A stretch of DNA of 64,000 nt from Sweltsa coloradensis. Lineage: Eukaryota > Arthropoda > Insecta > Plecoptera > Chloroperlidae. Where the stretch lies: the NCBI GenBank assembly GCA_024449915.1, contig JAMZAV010000151.1, forward strand, positions 930,001 to 994,000. The letters run 5' to 3'. Numbering within the stretch: the first letter of the stretch is position 1; each line of letters opens with the position of its first letter. The notes under the pieces are model-generated. The model ran no database searches. It was not told the origin of the DNA and worked only from the letters and a program-made list of their open reading frames with translations. Below are positions 8,901 to 29,300 of the stretch, in pieces. The position numbers were made by a program, and so were the translations under genes.

Positions 8901-10876
8901 ATTTATTAATTAATTTATCATATTACAAGTTGCATCAGAGCATACACTTCACAAACAAGAGCAAATAATTGCATTTGTACCTCAAACATCAACCAATAGA
9001 TCAATATAGTCCTAGACTTAGATAACCTAAAATATATCTAGATGAGCATAGCAAAGATTGCAGTTTGACTACGCAGACAAAAATAGCTCGAACCATTAAT
9101 GTCTTCACGAGACAAACATTATTACATTGTATATTGTATTTTGTCTGGAAATATTAGGCCTACTACCTATGTCTGTATGGCTACTACGCAGAGTCGCTAT
9201 ATAAAATACTGAACTGAATTGAATTGAATGAACTCGGCACGCTCGTAAGCACCCAAATTAAGATGTAGGGCCTACAATGCTCTGGAGAAAAATTGAAACT
9301 ATAGGCCTATATACGCAAATTCTAAAATGCACATGACAGATATTTTTATGCAGAACAACATACCCTACAACAAACAGAATTGCTAGGGCCTATATGTAAT
9401 AAACCCTACTATTCACCAATGCAGACTATGCATAAAGTCGACCCGACAGGAGCAACCTCTTCTTGTTCCCGTTGCGTCGACTTTCTGCATAGGCCTAACC
9501 CGCCTAACCATGGTGTATAGTAGGGTTTATTACAAACATCAATTCTGTTTGTTGTATGTTGTTCTGAATAAAAATATCTGTCGTATGCATTTTAGAATTC
9601 TCGTATGTAGTTTCAATTTTTCTCCAGAGCATTGTACATCTTTATTTGAGTGCTTACGAACGTGCCATGTACATGCCTGTCTCTTGAAGACTCTTAAGGA
9701 CGCTCTACAACAGCCTGGCAAGAGCTTCCCGTTATCGTTACAGTTAGCTACCGTACCGGGCAATGTAAAATCATACGCAATATTCCTATTGCCGTTGCAG
9801 GGCCTCGTTCCCCGTCTGTTGTAGAGCGTCCTTTCAAGCTGATCCACAGTAGGCCGCCAATCACTACGTATATCACAGCACTCAATCCGAATTGACTCAA
9901 GTCGGTTCGAGTTCAATTCGGTTTGAGTCTCTTGATATACACACTCGATTCGCATTGAAGTCAATCCACTTTCCAAAGTGGACTGACATGAGTAAATTGC
10001 TTGATATACAGTTCAATACGCATTCAATACGGATTGAAACCTGCCTTAGAGATTTAGATTTCAGTGAATACCATTATTAGGCAGGCGGTGTTTATTACAT
10101 GTTTACGCATGTTTACAATAAAATGGCGTCTTGGAGGCTTTAATGAAGACATTAGGCTTTATATTTACGTAGCTGTAGGTAGAGATACAAGTACATAGTA
10201 TTTTCAAGTGTTATTCATAGAATCTTGTAGCATCAAATTAAACTGCCACAACAACAACTTCAATTCGAATCGAAATAGGATTGAGGAAGTCGTTTCGAAT
10301 GTCCGTGATATACACTTCCAAGTCAAACCGAATTGAACTCAAACCGAATTCAGTCAATTCGGATTGACTGCTGTGGTATACGTAGTGCATGATAACTGTA
10401 ACTAGGACTAGGGTAGGCGGAGGTCTATAACGATATTCTTGAATTGTACAGTGCACAATAACCCGGAAACTAGGCCCTGCAAAGGTAACGGGAATATTGG
10501 CTATGATTTAACATTGGGAAGCTATTGCCGGTCTGTTGTGGGGGATTAGGCCTAATGCCAAAGAGCAGAATGGTTACCTAGACTAATAAGTGAGGTTATG
10601 AATATGAATATAGCCTAGCGCCTAGGCATGGCGCCAGCCCACAGCTCCGCCCAGGCTGAACTGCTCACCTACTCCTAGGAGGTTATATACTATCTTTGCT
10701 CTAGGCTGGCAAGGCATAAGCCTAGGTCTACAAATAAAGCCAAACTGCTGCAAGGTTAATCCCCTATAGAAGAATTAATTAGGGCCTATAAGTTAGCCTA
10801 GCCCTAGGCCTCTACGCTCCGTTCAAACATACCAGCAATTCAAAGTCAGCACACTAAAATCAACTTCTAACGGCAT
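5155..10876 (-). CDS. SMPD2: Neutral sphingomyelinase (SMPD2-type), four exons
   Basis: Predicted Mg2+-dependent phosphodiesterase of the DNase I/endonuclease-exonuclease-phosphatase fold that cleaves sphingomyelin to ceramide and phosphocholine at intracellular membranes (family knowledge). Minus-strand exons are 10876-10833, 8828-8655, 8167-7984 and 5925-5155. They join in frame to 390 codons, against 423 in human SMPD2. Visible family signatures: LNCWGIP across the exon 1/2 junction; the metal-binding Glu in LQEVWSE (about residue 47); HGDWF (107-111); TAHLHAEY across exons 3/4; GGDLN (174-178); RIDYIMYK; and SDHEAV with the catalytic His about 265. Two hydrophobic segments (about 320-340 and 345-366) match the family's C-terminal membrane anchor. 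All junctions are GT..AG. Introns contain a LINE remnant split by a hAT element, tRNA-SINEs and palindromic elements. Confidence 0.93.
6150..6284 (+). mobile_element. LINE reverse-transcriptase C-terminal remnant, left half
   Basis: The plus-strand frame reads RRVGRPREKWKDQIRND then EERGEKWEE-like residues, the tail found after the thumb of many non-LTR reverse transcriptases (GRPxxxWxDQIxxDLxERG). The frame is cut at 6284 by a hAT element and resumes at 7363 in the same reading sense (KLWEDRSGWRELV, then a stop). It lies in the last intron of SMPD2, in antisense orientation to that gene. Confidence 0.75.
6285..7362. mobile_element. hAT-family DNA transposon relic
   Basis: The element is bounded by 8-bp direct repeats GTCGAAGC (6277-6284 and 7363-7370), the target-site length of hAT transposons. 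Termini are inverted: AGGCGCGGTTCTA at the left, TAGAACCGCACCT near the right end. Removing the element and one repeat reconnects the host LINE frame. A short frame at 6631-6747 (NDERLSNLGIISCEYELSG) resembles the C-terminal dimerisation region of hAT transposases; the rest of the coding sequence is lost. Confidence 0.85.
7363..7500 (+). mobile_element. LINE C-terminal remnant, right half and 3' tail
   Basis: Continues the LINE from 6284: KLWEDRSGWRELVGR, stop near 7469, then a 3' UTR word (CTAGAAAATTGGTGGCTATAG, CCCCCTGACCTAA) that also ends the minus-strand copy at 17410-17460 next to a (TAA)n array. This identifies the two as members of one LINE family. Confidence 0.7.
7635..7795 (-). repeat. 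tRNA-derived SINE copy
   Basis: Read on the minus strand, GGGTCGATACCCGG lies in a T-arm-like hairpin, followed by a T run and TTTCTGAATT. The outer words TTCAGAAAT and ACTTACGGGAGCGTTTCCC are shared with 8204-8335 and partly with 30003-30100. I infer a dispersed tRNA-derived SINE family, not a functional tRNA. Confidence 0.6.
7984..8167 (-). CDS. SMPD2: SMPD2 exon 3
   Basis: Acceptor TTTTACAG, donor GTAAGG. Encodes residues 73-134: SGVVGSGLCVLSKFPIEE and HGDWFGGKGVGL are very close to family consensus. Ends in phase 0 on the conserved TAH. Confidence 0.93.
8197..8335 (-). repeat. tRNA-SINE copy framed by a 37-bp inverted repeat
   Basis: The minus strand contains a tRNA-like T-arm and acceptor half (GTGGTTCGATTCCCGG, TTGGGGC) at about 8236-8262. 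It sits between arms that pair over ~37 bp with a single mismatch (ATATTATTTACTA..AAAAAAGTCCG at 8200-8236 and its complement at 8271-8307). The right end shares ACCTACGGGAGTGTTTCCC with the copy at 7640-7790. It has no anticodon arm, so it is not a tRNA gene. Confidence 0.65.
8395..8530. repeat. Repeat family D copy
   Basis: The stretch has AACCCTGTAAGCACCGACGCC, then GACCGGCATATTT and GCATCGGTAATAG. It resembles 16655-16790 (AACCCTGTTGATGCCGACGCC, GCATCGATAGTACCACC) in block order. It is a short non-coding dispersed repeat of unknown class. Confidence 0.5.
8655..8828 (-). CDS. SMPD2: SMPD2 exon 2
   Basis: Acceptor TTCACAG and donor GTAAGC. Encodes residues 16-72, including the conserved GIPVISKDRTERM and LQEVWSE blocks; Glu in the latter is the expected Mg2+ ligand. 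Ends in phase 2. Confidence 0.93.
9236..9668. repeat. Long imperfect palindrome
   Basis: The left arm (about 9236-9440) and the right arm (about 9475-9668) are inverted copies. Paired words include GGCACGCTCGTAAGCAC with GTGCTTACGAACGTGCC, GCTCTGGAGAAAAATTGAAAC with its complement, and AATAAACCCTACTAT with ATAGTAGGGTTTATT. The centre is itself inverted (ATGCATAAAGTCGAC / GTCGACTTTCTGCAT), leaving a loop of roughly 30 nt. It lies in SMPD2 intron 1. No coding content; a foldback element or hairpin-RNA locus are both possible. Confidence 0.75.
9697..9834. repeat. Short inverted repeat with copy beyond element II
   Basis: AAGGACGCTCTACAACAG (9698-9715) is inverted as CTGTTGTAGAGCGTCCTT (9817-9834). 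The interior block ending GCAGGGCCTCGTTCCC also has a diverged inverted copy at about 10463-10540 on the far side of element II, so this is a layered inverted-repeat region. Confidence 0.55.
9863..10386. mobile_element. Inverted-terminus element with TCAATnCGnATTGA motif array (element II)
   Basis: The termini are ACTACGTATATCACAGCA and the complement of ACTACGTATACCACAGCA. Inside each end is an array of near-palindromic 14-mers: TCAATCCGAATTGA, TCAATACGGATTGA, TCAATTCGGATTGA and variants such as TTCAATTCGGTTTGA, separated by GATATACA words. There is no transposase ORF. Element III (39308-39805) has nearly the same termini but a different motif array. Confidence 0.65.
10833..10876 (-). CDS. 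SMPD2: SMPD2 exon 1 (start codon)
   Basis: A 44-nt exon encodes MPLEVDFSVLTLNC plus the first two bases of Trp15, followed by donor GTATGT. The phase (2) matches exon 2 exactly and recreates LNCWGIP, the start of the catalytic domain in this family. It was too short to appear as an ORF and was found from the expected LNCW motif. Confidence 0.88.
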
Positions 10877-11105
10877 GTTAAGACTATCTACCATAATAAT
10901 TATTATTCTCACTAAAAAATAATTAAAAACAAAATACGTCAACGTCAGCTAAAGAAAAGTCATAACAAATAACACTGGACCGAAAAACAGCTGGGATGTC
11001 AACAGCGTGACGTAACGTTTCATGGTTTCCGGTTCCGGAATCCACAGCCTTGGCGAAACATAAAACGCGGGAAAAATTAAGCACATACGTGGCACATACA
11101 GTCAT
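10877..11105 (-). promoter_or_regulatory. Probable SMPD2 promoter and 5' leader
   Basis: Immediately upstream of SMPD2 exon 1 is a locally CpG-richer block containing GTGACGTAACG (CRE-like, near 11006), GGTTCCGGAATCC (ETS-like, near 11030) and AAACGCGGGAAAA (E2F-like, near 11062). There is no TATA element at an obvious distance. The promoter role is inferred from position only. Confidence 0.45.
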
Positions 11106-11509
11106 TAATTTGATTGTATTTTGTGTATTTGTTAATTGTTTATTTATTTATTGGTTGTTTGAATGTTACCAATAGCATACATTAACATATTATACAAACA
11201 TCTGGTACTTTTCATTACAATCCTGCAACGTGTTAAACACGTTTTCGACAAAACTACCTTAAAAAATTCTCTGCAGAACCCCTCCCGACGTTTCCCGTCT
11301 TTGACTTTATTTATTTATTTTATTAACCCTGAAACTCCATGCTATAGCCACAGATAATGAATAATTATATTACACTAATCTGTTATCTGTGCTATCATCT
11401 GCCAAAAAGCAACTTGTTCCAATCTTTGTGACTGTTCTGCTGAAAATGAAGGCTGCAGTCATTAGGTTAGTGTATTTATGCATTAAGTCTTTGAACTTTG
11501 GGCCTCAAA

Positions 11510-12116
11510 TATATACGATGACAAAGACGAAGACGACCACGACACCGACGTGAGACCCCCTTACCCCTTTTCCTCCACCTACCCGTGGCTGGTTCTGACC
11601 ATGGGTATTTCCTGCCATATCAGTTACGCTAGAGTGACGCATTATGACCGTACGTTACGGTTGATGCACCCTTAGTGAAATTAACTTTCTCCCAACCCAA
11701 CCATATCCCCCCACCATTTATCATCCGACCGCGTGCCCTGATGGTTGAGTCGTCGTACTTCGAATCCGAAGTTTTCAGGCTCGAGAATCCTGTCACGGTC
11801 GCTTCTTTTAAACTTTCTACATTTCTCATTCGAAGTAATTTGGTTAAACAAATTTATTTCTCCTCAAACACATTTCATTTTTCATACAAAAAAATAATTT
11901 GTTTTGCCCCGTCTGGGTCCGGGGTAAAATTTGCCCCATGACTCTGCTAGTCGTTAATAAAACATACAAATTCTATCTCGCAAACATCAAAGTAGGAGAG
12001 TATATTACTCCTCAAAATTAGAGGCGAGCTCTGGTTTTCGTCGTCGGGGACCGCTCCCCCCTCTTCGACGACCACCACCACAACGACGACGACGACCATG
12101 ACAACACGAACGATAC
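11510..12116 (+). repeat. Repeat family A, two fragments around unique sequence
   Basis: 11530-11680 matches the end of repeat A (GGCTGGTTCTGACCATGGG, CGCTAGAGTGACGCATTATG). 11905-12110 matches its start (CCCCGTCTGGGTCCGG, TATTACTCCTCAAAATTAGAG, GGCGAGCTCTGG, a run of GACGAC triplets). The order is permuted relative to the full copy at 13497-13895, so these are two separate insertions or a rearranged copy. Confidence 0.65.
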
Positions 12117-12214
12117 ATTTAATTTAAACTTGGCCCTCATTTTAGATCTCGATGCTTCTGAGGGTGCTAGCTTTTCTGTTTTTTACAAAAGTTTTTGTAT
12201 GCGTGAGAATTATT

Positions 12215-12997
12215 TTTGGATGAGCGTAGCGAGCGTAGCGAGCGAAGCGAAGATTCCATTTCACTACACTGGAGAAAAAAATCCGGAATGTTTTTTTTTT
12301 CTTTTTTTTCTTTTTTTTGTATTTTTGTCTGTTTGTTAGCACGATTCCGGCTAAACCGATACTCCGATTGCGATGAAATTTTATTGAGACCTTCGAAATC
12401 TCTGACTTAGAACTGCACGTTTTTGAGCACAATCGAAAAAAAAATTCCCATAAAAATCGCAATTTTACGATTTTTTTCGATTTTTAAAAAATTTCTTCGA
12501 TTTATAATACCTACACGCTTTGTCCGATTGTAATGATTTTTTCACAGAACCTTTATTTTATGAATTTATATATTCGTGGAAAATTTAAGCGCAATCAAAT
12601 AATTATTTCTCATAAAAATCGCAATTTTACGGGGTTTTTCTTTTTTAAAACAATTCTTTGACAAATAACACCTACATTCTTTATCCGATTGTAATGATTT
12701 TTTCACAGAACCTTAACTTTATGAATTCATATATTCGTGTAAAATTTGAGCACAATCGAATAATTATTTCTTATGGAAATCGAAATTTTACGATTTTTTT
12801 CTTTTTTAAAATTACGATTAACTAAAAAAATTAAAAATTAAAGTTAATTTTTATTTATTTTAAATTATTTTTAAAAAAATCATCAACTTAGTAATGATTT
12901 TTCACAGAACAGAAAATTCACATAACACATGGCAGCTCAATGCACCAATTACGCTCATCCAACAACGCGGCGGGACTTAAGCGTTTTCCTAGTAAGT
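12215..12997 (-). repeat. Repeat family B variant with three internal tandem copies
   Basis: Starts TTGGATGAGCGTAGCGAGC and ends GCTCATCCAACAACGCGG, CGGGACTTAAGCGTTTTCCT. These are the same terminal words as 60865-62415. The middle (about 12440-12800) has three diverged units of roughly 175 bp, each with TCCGATTGTAATGATTTTTTCACAGAACC-type blocks. ORFs here are low-complexity Phe/Lys shadows. Confidence 0.7.
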
Positions 12998-13210
12998 TTA
13001 TATATTGCATATTATCCTATTATTCAGAAATAGCGATAGCCGCAGGTTGACTCTACGTTAGATGGCTGGCAGTGAGTTATATATAGTTGCATTTGTTATT
13101 GTTGTAAAAAGCTATACAACACACGCCCGACATTTCATATCCCTGTTTGTATTTTTATTTGGTAAGTAGCTATAGTTGTGTTTTAGAGAGTGCTTGTTTT
13201 GAAGAGAAGC

Positions 13211-22429
<9,219 letters not shown>

Positions 22430-23027
22430 AACGATCCCGCGACAATGTCCGGCTTCCTGAAATACTTGAGTAAGATACCTTTGTGGGCTCATTAATTATC
22501 CAGGCTATGAAATACCTCTCTGAAATTGCTCTGAAGTTTGAATTTTGCAACTAAATGTTTTCATTTCTTTCTATCCTCCCACAATAGTATCACTTCCACA
22601 TCCTGCCAACTCTCTCCTCTTGCCTCTAAGTCTCTCTTATTTCGCTATTATCATAAGTAACATAATATGTTTGCCACCATATCGAGTTATAATACATACA
22701 CGATAATGTCGAATCTAGTATGCTGTGCTCAGACAAAGACAATGGAAACTATTTCTAGTCAAAGAGAAAAACTAAGCTCCTTGATAACAAAGTTGACGTT
22801 CAACTCTTCAGTAAACACTTATTTAGAAAACAGTACCAAAATACGGTAATTATGTCTAACGTTTCAGTAACTGACATAGTTATTCTATTCTTTAATCGGT
22901 AGCTATTTTGTTAAAGTGTTTAAATGGAATTATATGAAATGTATTTTAATATTTGCGTGTGAGTAGGTTTTCAAGTTATGTTGCTCGATGCAACCAGTTT
23001 TCTGGTCCAGTTGGAAATGTTCCTAAA
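22430..23027 (+). other. Spacer between MAO-like gene and bestrophin gene
   Basis: About 600 bp between the two plus-strand genes. It must hold the MAO 3' UTR and the bestrophin promoter and leader. A short LINE fragment (22558-22640, minus strand, TTTCTATCCTCCCACAA and CCTCTTGCCTCTAAGTCTC) is embedded. I see no canonical AATAAA near the MAO stop and no TATA box near the bestrophin start. Confidence 0.5.
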
Positions 23028-23098
23028 ATGACAGTGTCATACACGTTAAATGTAGCGACATGCACGGGCTTGGGCTGCTTCTGGAAGCTTCTTTTCAG
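23028..23098 (+). CDS. Bestrophin exon 1
   Basis: Starts ATGACAGTGTCATAC, giving [16 protein letters not shown], the near-invariant bestrophin N-terminus. Donor GTAATG, phase 2. Too short to appear as an ORF on its own. Confidence 0.92.
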
Positions 23099-23317
23099 GT
23101 AATGGTTGATGGTGTCAAAAACACAATGAGTTTACAATAGAGATATATATTTTTTGACATTGATGGTCGACATGGCAGTCTGTTAACTTTTTCATTTAAA
23201 AGATTGAACTTGGGATGGTTACCAAATAAAAAGCCTTGTCACATGTAGTAAACTGCTCTACATTTTACACAGTACATTAGTACATTTACGTTTGCCTTTC
23301 ATATGAGAGAGAGAGAG

Positions 23318-23366
<49 letters not shown>

Positions 23367-26300
23367 ACGTCCTTCGTCTCTTGCTTGCAGGTGGAAAGGC
23401 AGCACTTGGAAACTGCTGTGGATAAACCTGGTCGTGTTTGTTGCTTTGGTCGCTGCCATCACCATCCTACGTGTATACATTCTCAGTGAAGCACATCAAG
23501 AGTAAGTGAAATGTATAATTAGTGCCTATTTGTAGCCTCAATTTTAACGTAAACGCCCACTTGAAAGTTGGACCATGCAGCACACCATTGCTGTAGGTAG
23601 GCCTACATTGAAGTTGACGTATTTCCACAATCGTCAAATTCAATGTTTTTCTTAGTAGGCCTACGTACGTAGGCCTCAGTGTTGTTCGTCAGTTGTGTTG
23701 ACTTTCAAGATGCCTACTTTATTACCTACCTATTCAGTCTATTATAAAGGCCTAATGTTTATATACGACTTACTTGGGTTACGTACAAAGGCCTACATAT
23801 CTACATTGGGGACAACGGGACGTGGCACAAACCATCACATTATACTAAAATAACTCAATTAACGTATAATGACAGACGTTAAGCATTCGTCACATATAAA
23901 CCATCGTTCTTGTTTCTTTGCGTAGGAATTTTCAAAAGATAGCTAACAGAATGAAAAGGGACAAAGAAATGATTCCCATGGCCTTTATTCTTGGATTTTA
24001 CGTGAACCTCGTGATCACAAGATGGTGGAGTCAATACATGAAGATGCCCTGGCCCGACGGCATGGCCATGTACATCAGCACCCTGATATACGGCCAGGAC
24101 GACCGGGGCCGGCTAATCCGCCGGACGCTGATCCGGTACTGCAACCTGGCCTTGGTGCTGGTACTGCGCCTGTTCAGCACGCAGATCAAGAGGAGGTTCC
24201 CGACCTACGACCACATGGTGGAAGCCGGCCTGCTACAGGTGTCCGAGCAGCGCATCATAGAGGAGCTGGATCACAAGTCGAAACACCCCAAGTACTGGAT
24301 GCCCCTGGTGTGGGCAGCGAGCATCATCGTCAAGGCCAGGAAGGAGGGGAGGGTCAGGGATGATTTCTCCATGAAGACGCTTGTGGATGCAGTGAATACC
24401 TTCCGTGGTGCATGCGGGGGTATGATCGACTACAACTGGATATGCATACCGCTCGTCTACACGCAAGTGAGGGACGGAACTATAGGCTAGTTGGTACAGC
24501 ACAGTAGGGGTTAGGGAGAATCCTAGACATGGAAACTCGCCATCCAATGAATTGTCCGCAATTTTGGTGAAATCTATACATAAAAACTGAGAGTATACAT
24601 TTTTGTATTTGTAATTATAATTAAGAAAACTAGTATGAGGGGTGTTTATGACAAACTTGTAGTAGGCTTACATTCAATTCTCATAAAACAGTAACTCGTC
24701 AGTAGCTCACTTTATCGTGATGAATGTGATAAAATTGAATGGCTCGAATGCCTGATACCATTCTTCGTCATGCAGTCAATTTCTGTAAGAGGAACTATTG
24801 GATCTCTCGTAATGAGATACGTTGATTTAATCTTATTTTTAAGTATTAGGTTATTCTACAGAGTGCACATTTCCGTAAGATTAAAGGAGTGGGTTTCAAC
24901 GGTAGAAACTATGCGTGTCGATCCTTGCAGTCGTAAAACAGAAAGAAAGTTACATCGTACCCGGCACCTCCACCAAAATTGTAGAACTTTATTTTACATT
25001 GAGGCAGCATTAAGTTTTTAACTTACATTCTTTTTCATCGGTAGCAATCTCAAATTATTACTCTTTATAGCAATGAACGTAGAAACAGTGGCGTGCATAC
25101 CAATAGATCCACTAAGTGCAAAGTACAATAACACAGCATGCTATACTTTCTGGTTAGCCATCTCTATCACAATAGTAGTGGGTACTTCAATAGAGTAGGC
25201 CTTTTGTTTATCAATATATTATATTAATTTTGTATATTATTATAATTTTATTATGTAATTTATTGTAGAATATTTCTCTAAAAAATGAAAGGAGGCTTCC
25301 AAAATCAGAACGTATTAGATGGGTACCATGAAGCCTACATTTATGTATAACGCATAAAGGGGAGGAGTATATTGTTAGAATAACGAAGCCTGATTGATCA
25401 ATGACTTGTTTCTTGAGTCAGCGTGAAATATAACCATCATGTTTGTTGTAGGTTGTCACTCTTGCTGTGTATACTTTCATCGTCACTGCGATAGTTGGAT
25501 CGCAGGCTAACGTCGATCCTCATGACACACATTCAATCTATATACCGGTATTCTCATTCATGCAAGTAAGTATTGGCAACCATGTTTTTTTGGACTCTGA
25601 AATACTAAATATAAAATAGTGGGTAATATATTCTGGGAAATGTGATTAGTTTTCATAAGTTGAAATCTTCTTCAACGCAGCTTTTCTTCTATATGGGCTG
25701 GCTCAAGGTCGCAGAGACCCTTGTCAATCCATGGGGTGACGACGATGACGACTTTGAAGTAAACTGGATGGTGGACAGACATTTACAGGTAGGACTAAGC
25801 GTGATATTATCCACAGGCAAATATTTATAATTTTATTTCAAATTATTATATATCCTTTACATCTCTAGCATACCAAACTATAGAAAATAATGTTGGATTT
25901 TGGAATTGCATAGTTTTTGTGTTGATAACAATATCATCATCATTATCCATCGCCGTTTCCTGCTTCTGGCAGGGTCAGCTTGGGTTAAGCAACCACATTT
26001 TTTCACTTCTTTCTATCTTCTCATAATCGTATCTCTTCCACATCTTCCCAACTATCTCCTCTTGCCTCTTGCAATAACAAAAAAATACCTATTATTACCA
26101 TGCCTGAGCTAGCAAGCCGGTGTAAATAAACGTCGTGTACTCGAAAAACCGAACCAAACTGTCTTTGAAACACGACACATCGGATTACATCGGGAAGTAA
26201 TATATGGATTCGGTTTCAGACCATCTCGAACTTGAGTTTATCTTTTTCTTTGTGTTTGTCGTTTATGGTGTTTTTTATTTGATTTTGTTTTTATAATCTT

Positions 26301-29300
26301 TCCTTGTCTTCTATGCGATTCATTTAAATCCGTTTCATTTAACAATTTTAATAATATTTGCACACTTTGAATAGGCCTATATTATCAAAAACTGTAGTCT
26401 AATAAATAAATAAAAATAGAAACAAATTCGCATTTAGAGTCTACCCACTCAGTTATACAGGCTAACTGATTTTCAGTAAGATCCAATGTTGTAATGTTAT
26501 AACAGTATTTCAATGTTAACCTAACGACAGTAGATTTATTTATTTGACATCTCCTATCCTATTCAGTTATAAAAACTGATTTACAGAGTAGTAGATAATT
26601 TAAATTAATTTAAACAGTGCCTCCACCGGGAATTGAATCCGTGCCCCGGGCTAGGCTAAAACCTCGTGGGTATATACATATTTATGTCTAATACAAGACA
26701 GCAATATCGCAGTATTAGTCAGATTTGAAATGCAACGCTGTGTCAGTTACAGGTGTCCTACATGATAGTGGACGATATGCACCAGGAACACCCCGAGATG
26801 TTGAAGGATCAGTACTGGGACGAGGTGTTCCCCGCCGAGCTGCCCTACACCCAGGCGTCGAAACACTTCAACTTCCAGCCCTCGTCCTCGTTCAACCTCG
26901 CCATGGATGACCTGATCGGAGACAGGACGGCAGCCAACCGGGGCGAGCAAGACGACGACAGTGTGGGGGACGGGGTAGGTTCATTACCTGTCGCACCCTG
27001 CTGGCTGACTGACTGACTGACTGACTGACTGACTGACTGACTACCTGTCTGACTGTCTAACTAACTAACTGACTGGCTGACTGACTGACTGGCTGACTGA
27101 CTGACTGACTGATTGTCCAACCACGGCTATTTACAACTTCTAGACCCTCAGAACCTTATAAACCACAATATCAGTCTGGTAATAAAAGTAAAAACAAGTG
27201 TTACATTCTGACATTGTAATAGAGAGCACAATCTTCTACCTTGTTTACATTGATTTCAGAATGACCTCAGGGAAGACTCGGTGAAATTATCTTCGATGAG
27301 GAAAAGTATTTCCAAGGACAGCAAAATGAGTCACCGCAGTTCGCATATTGGTAAGTAGACCCTATTGCCTCCATTAATTTATAGTTTATATGCTAAAGAA
27401 AAACAACAAATTAATTAAAATAAATTTTAATGTGTTAAACAAAAGGGACGTGGAAGTAAGAAATTAACCTTTAACTTCCTTGCTCTTATAGGCCTACAAC
27501 ATATCTCTAGTGAGCCACTGTTGGTAAACCTTAAAATTATTCGATAAATAACAAGAATATATGGCAAAAATAACGATTCAAATCATAATCTGTTACTTTT
27601 CATCATCATCCATCTCCGTTTCCTGATGGTTGATCCAGCTTGGGTTTAGCAACCAAATTTTCCACTTTTCTCTATCCTTCCTCAATCGTATCTCTTCCAC
27701 ATCTTCCCAGCTCTCTCCTCTTGCCTCTAAGTCTCCTGATATGGTATCTCTCCATCTCTTCCTTGGTCTTCCCCGTCTTCTTTTTCCTTCTTCAATCCTT
27801 ATTTAAATCATTCTCTGGAACTTGGGCATCCTATATTCCACCAATCGTTTCATACGTCCATTCCATCTCAATCCCAGCATTACTTTCGTTACTTATGTCG
27901 TCGTACAGTTACATGACTATTCACTCCCAATATTATCACACCCTAACCATAGTAACCTAAACAGGGGCAAGTTAATCCTGGACAGGTTTCCTACTAGATC
28001 AGAAGAAACTACACAAGACAAAAAGTCCAGGAAGTCTCGGAAGCTAGGAGTAGGAGCATCTGACAGTCGGATAATTCCTACTAGATTACAATAATGAAAT
28101 GTGTTTTCAGACAAGAAGTCCAGGAAGTCTCGGAAGCTAGGAGTAGGGGCATCTGACAGTCGGATAATTCCTACTAGATTACAATAATGAAATGTGTTTT
28201 CAGACAAGAAGTCCAGAAAGTTTCGGAAGCTAGGAGTAGGAGCATCTGACAGTCCGATGTTGTACGAGGCGAACTCCGACAGTTTGTCGTCTATCTTTGC
28301 TTTGTATCCTCCTCACTCCAACAAACCTCCTACTGAGGTAAGTCGGTTCATCTTTTTTGTCATCGTTCGTACAGTCGTAGTCGCCGCCAGGGCGGTCGTC
28401 GAGGGGAGAGGGAGGGGTTCTTGACAACGACTGCCAAAATTATCTTTTACTTTAGGGGAGTCTTACATACTTCTTTACTTTCCAGCGGATGTTTGCGACA
28501 TGGAATGTTTTCATATACCCTGGGTACACCAAGTCCTTAAAGCGGGATTATGCTTAAAACCCTGTAATCATAATAACAATAAAAATATAATAATGTTTAA
28601 TTAGCACAAAAGTAAATGTACAACTATGCTGGCCTATCTATTTTTTCTTGTGTGATATACCCAATTGTTGCATGCAATATATGAATCACTTTTCAGGACG
28701 AAATGTTTCGCATGTCCGAAGAGTCGATGCCCCTGTCACAAACCACGTCTGAGCCAGCTGAAGTTACTTTTATCGAGGAAGATGAGGAGGAGCTGGGTAT
28801 AGAAACTCATCTACTTCACCAACAATCATCGCCTATTTGGGTGCCGGTACGCTACATTGTCCACTATCCACTATTACTCTCATTATTCTACACCGTCGCT
28901 ATTCAGAGTTGCGAATACCTTCAGTACATGAATTGGCAGTTACAATGTGTTTTGTACAATACTATAAAATATGGGATATGATGTTATTGTTTTTAAACTC
29001 TACAATATTACGATTATTTTACCAATGCATCGGATATAATATAATAAGTATGTGCTTGAAATTGGTTTTAGAACTACTTATGTAGTCAACCTTTGATTAT
29101 ATCAGTTTAAAAATAACGTTATTGGGATGCTTGAAAATAAGCATATATATTTCTTATTATGTAAAAGATAATACTAAATTTAAAGCAATCTATGATTCCA
29201 TTACAGGAAATAAAAAAAATGAGCGCACTAACAACAGCTTACTTTCAGACAATGACAAAGTGGTTTAAAAGTGTTCAAAGTATCCCTGTTATTAACTGGC

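Noticed and set aside
11449..11472. ATGAAGGCTGCAGTCATTAG followed by GTTAGT as a first exon
   Set aside because: Resembles the start of an oxidoreductase, but no downstream exon in a compatible phase was found.
24022..24547. Alternative-frame ORFs over bestrophin exon 3
   Set aside because: GC-rich exon allows open frames in other phases; the bestrophin frame is unambiguous.
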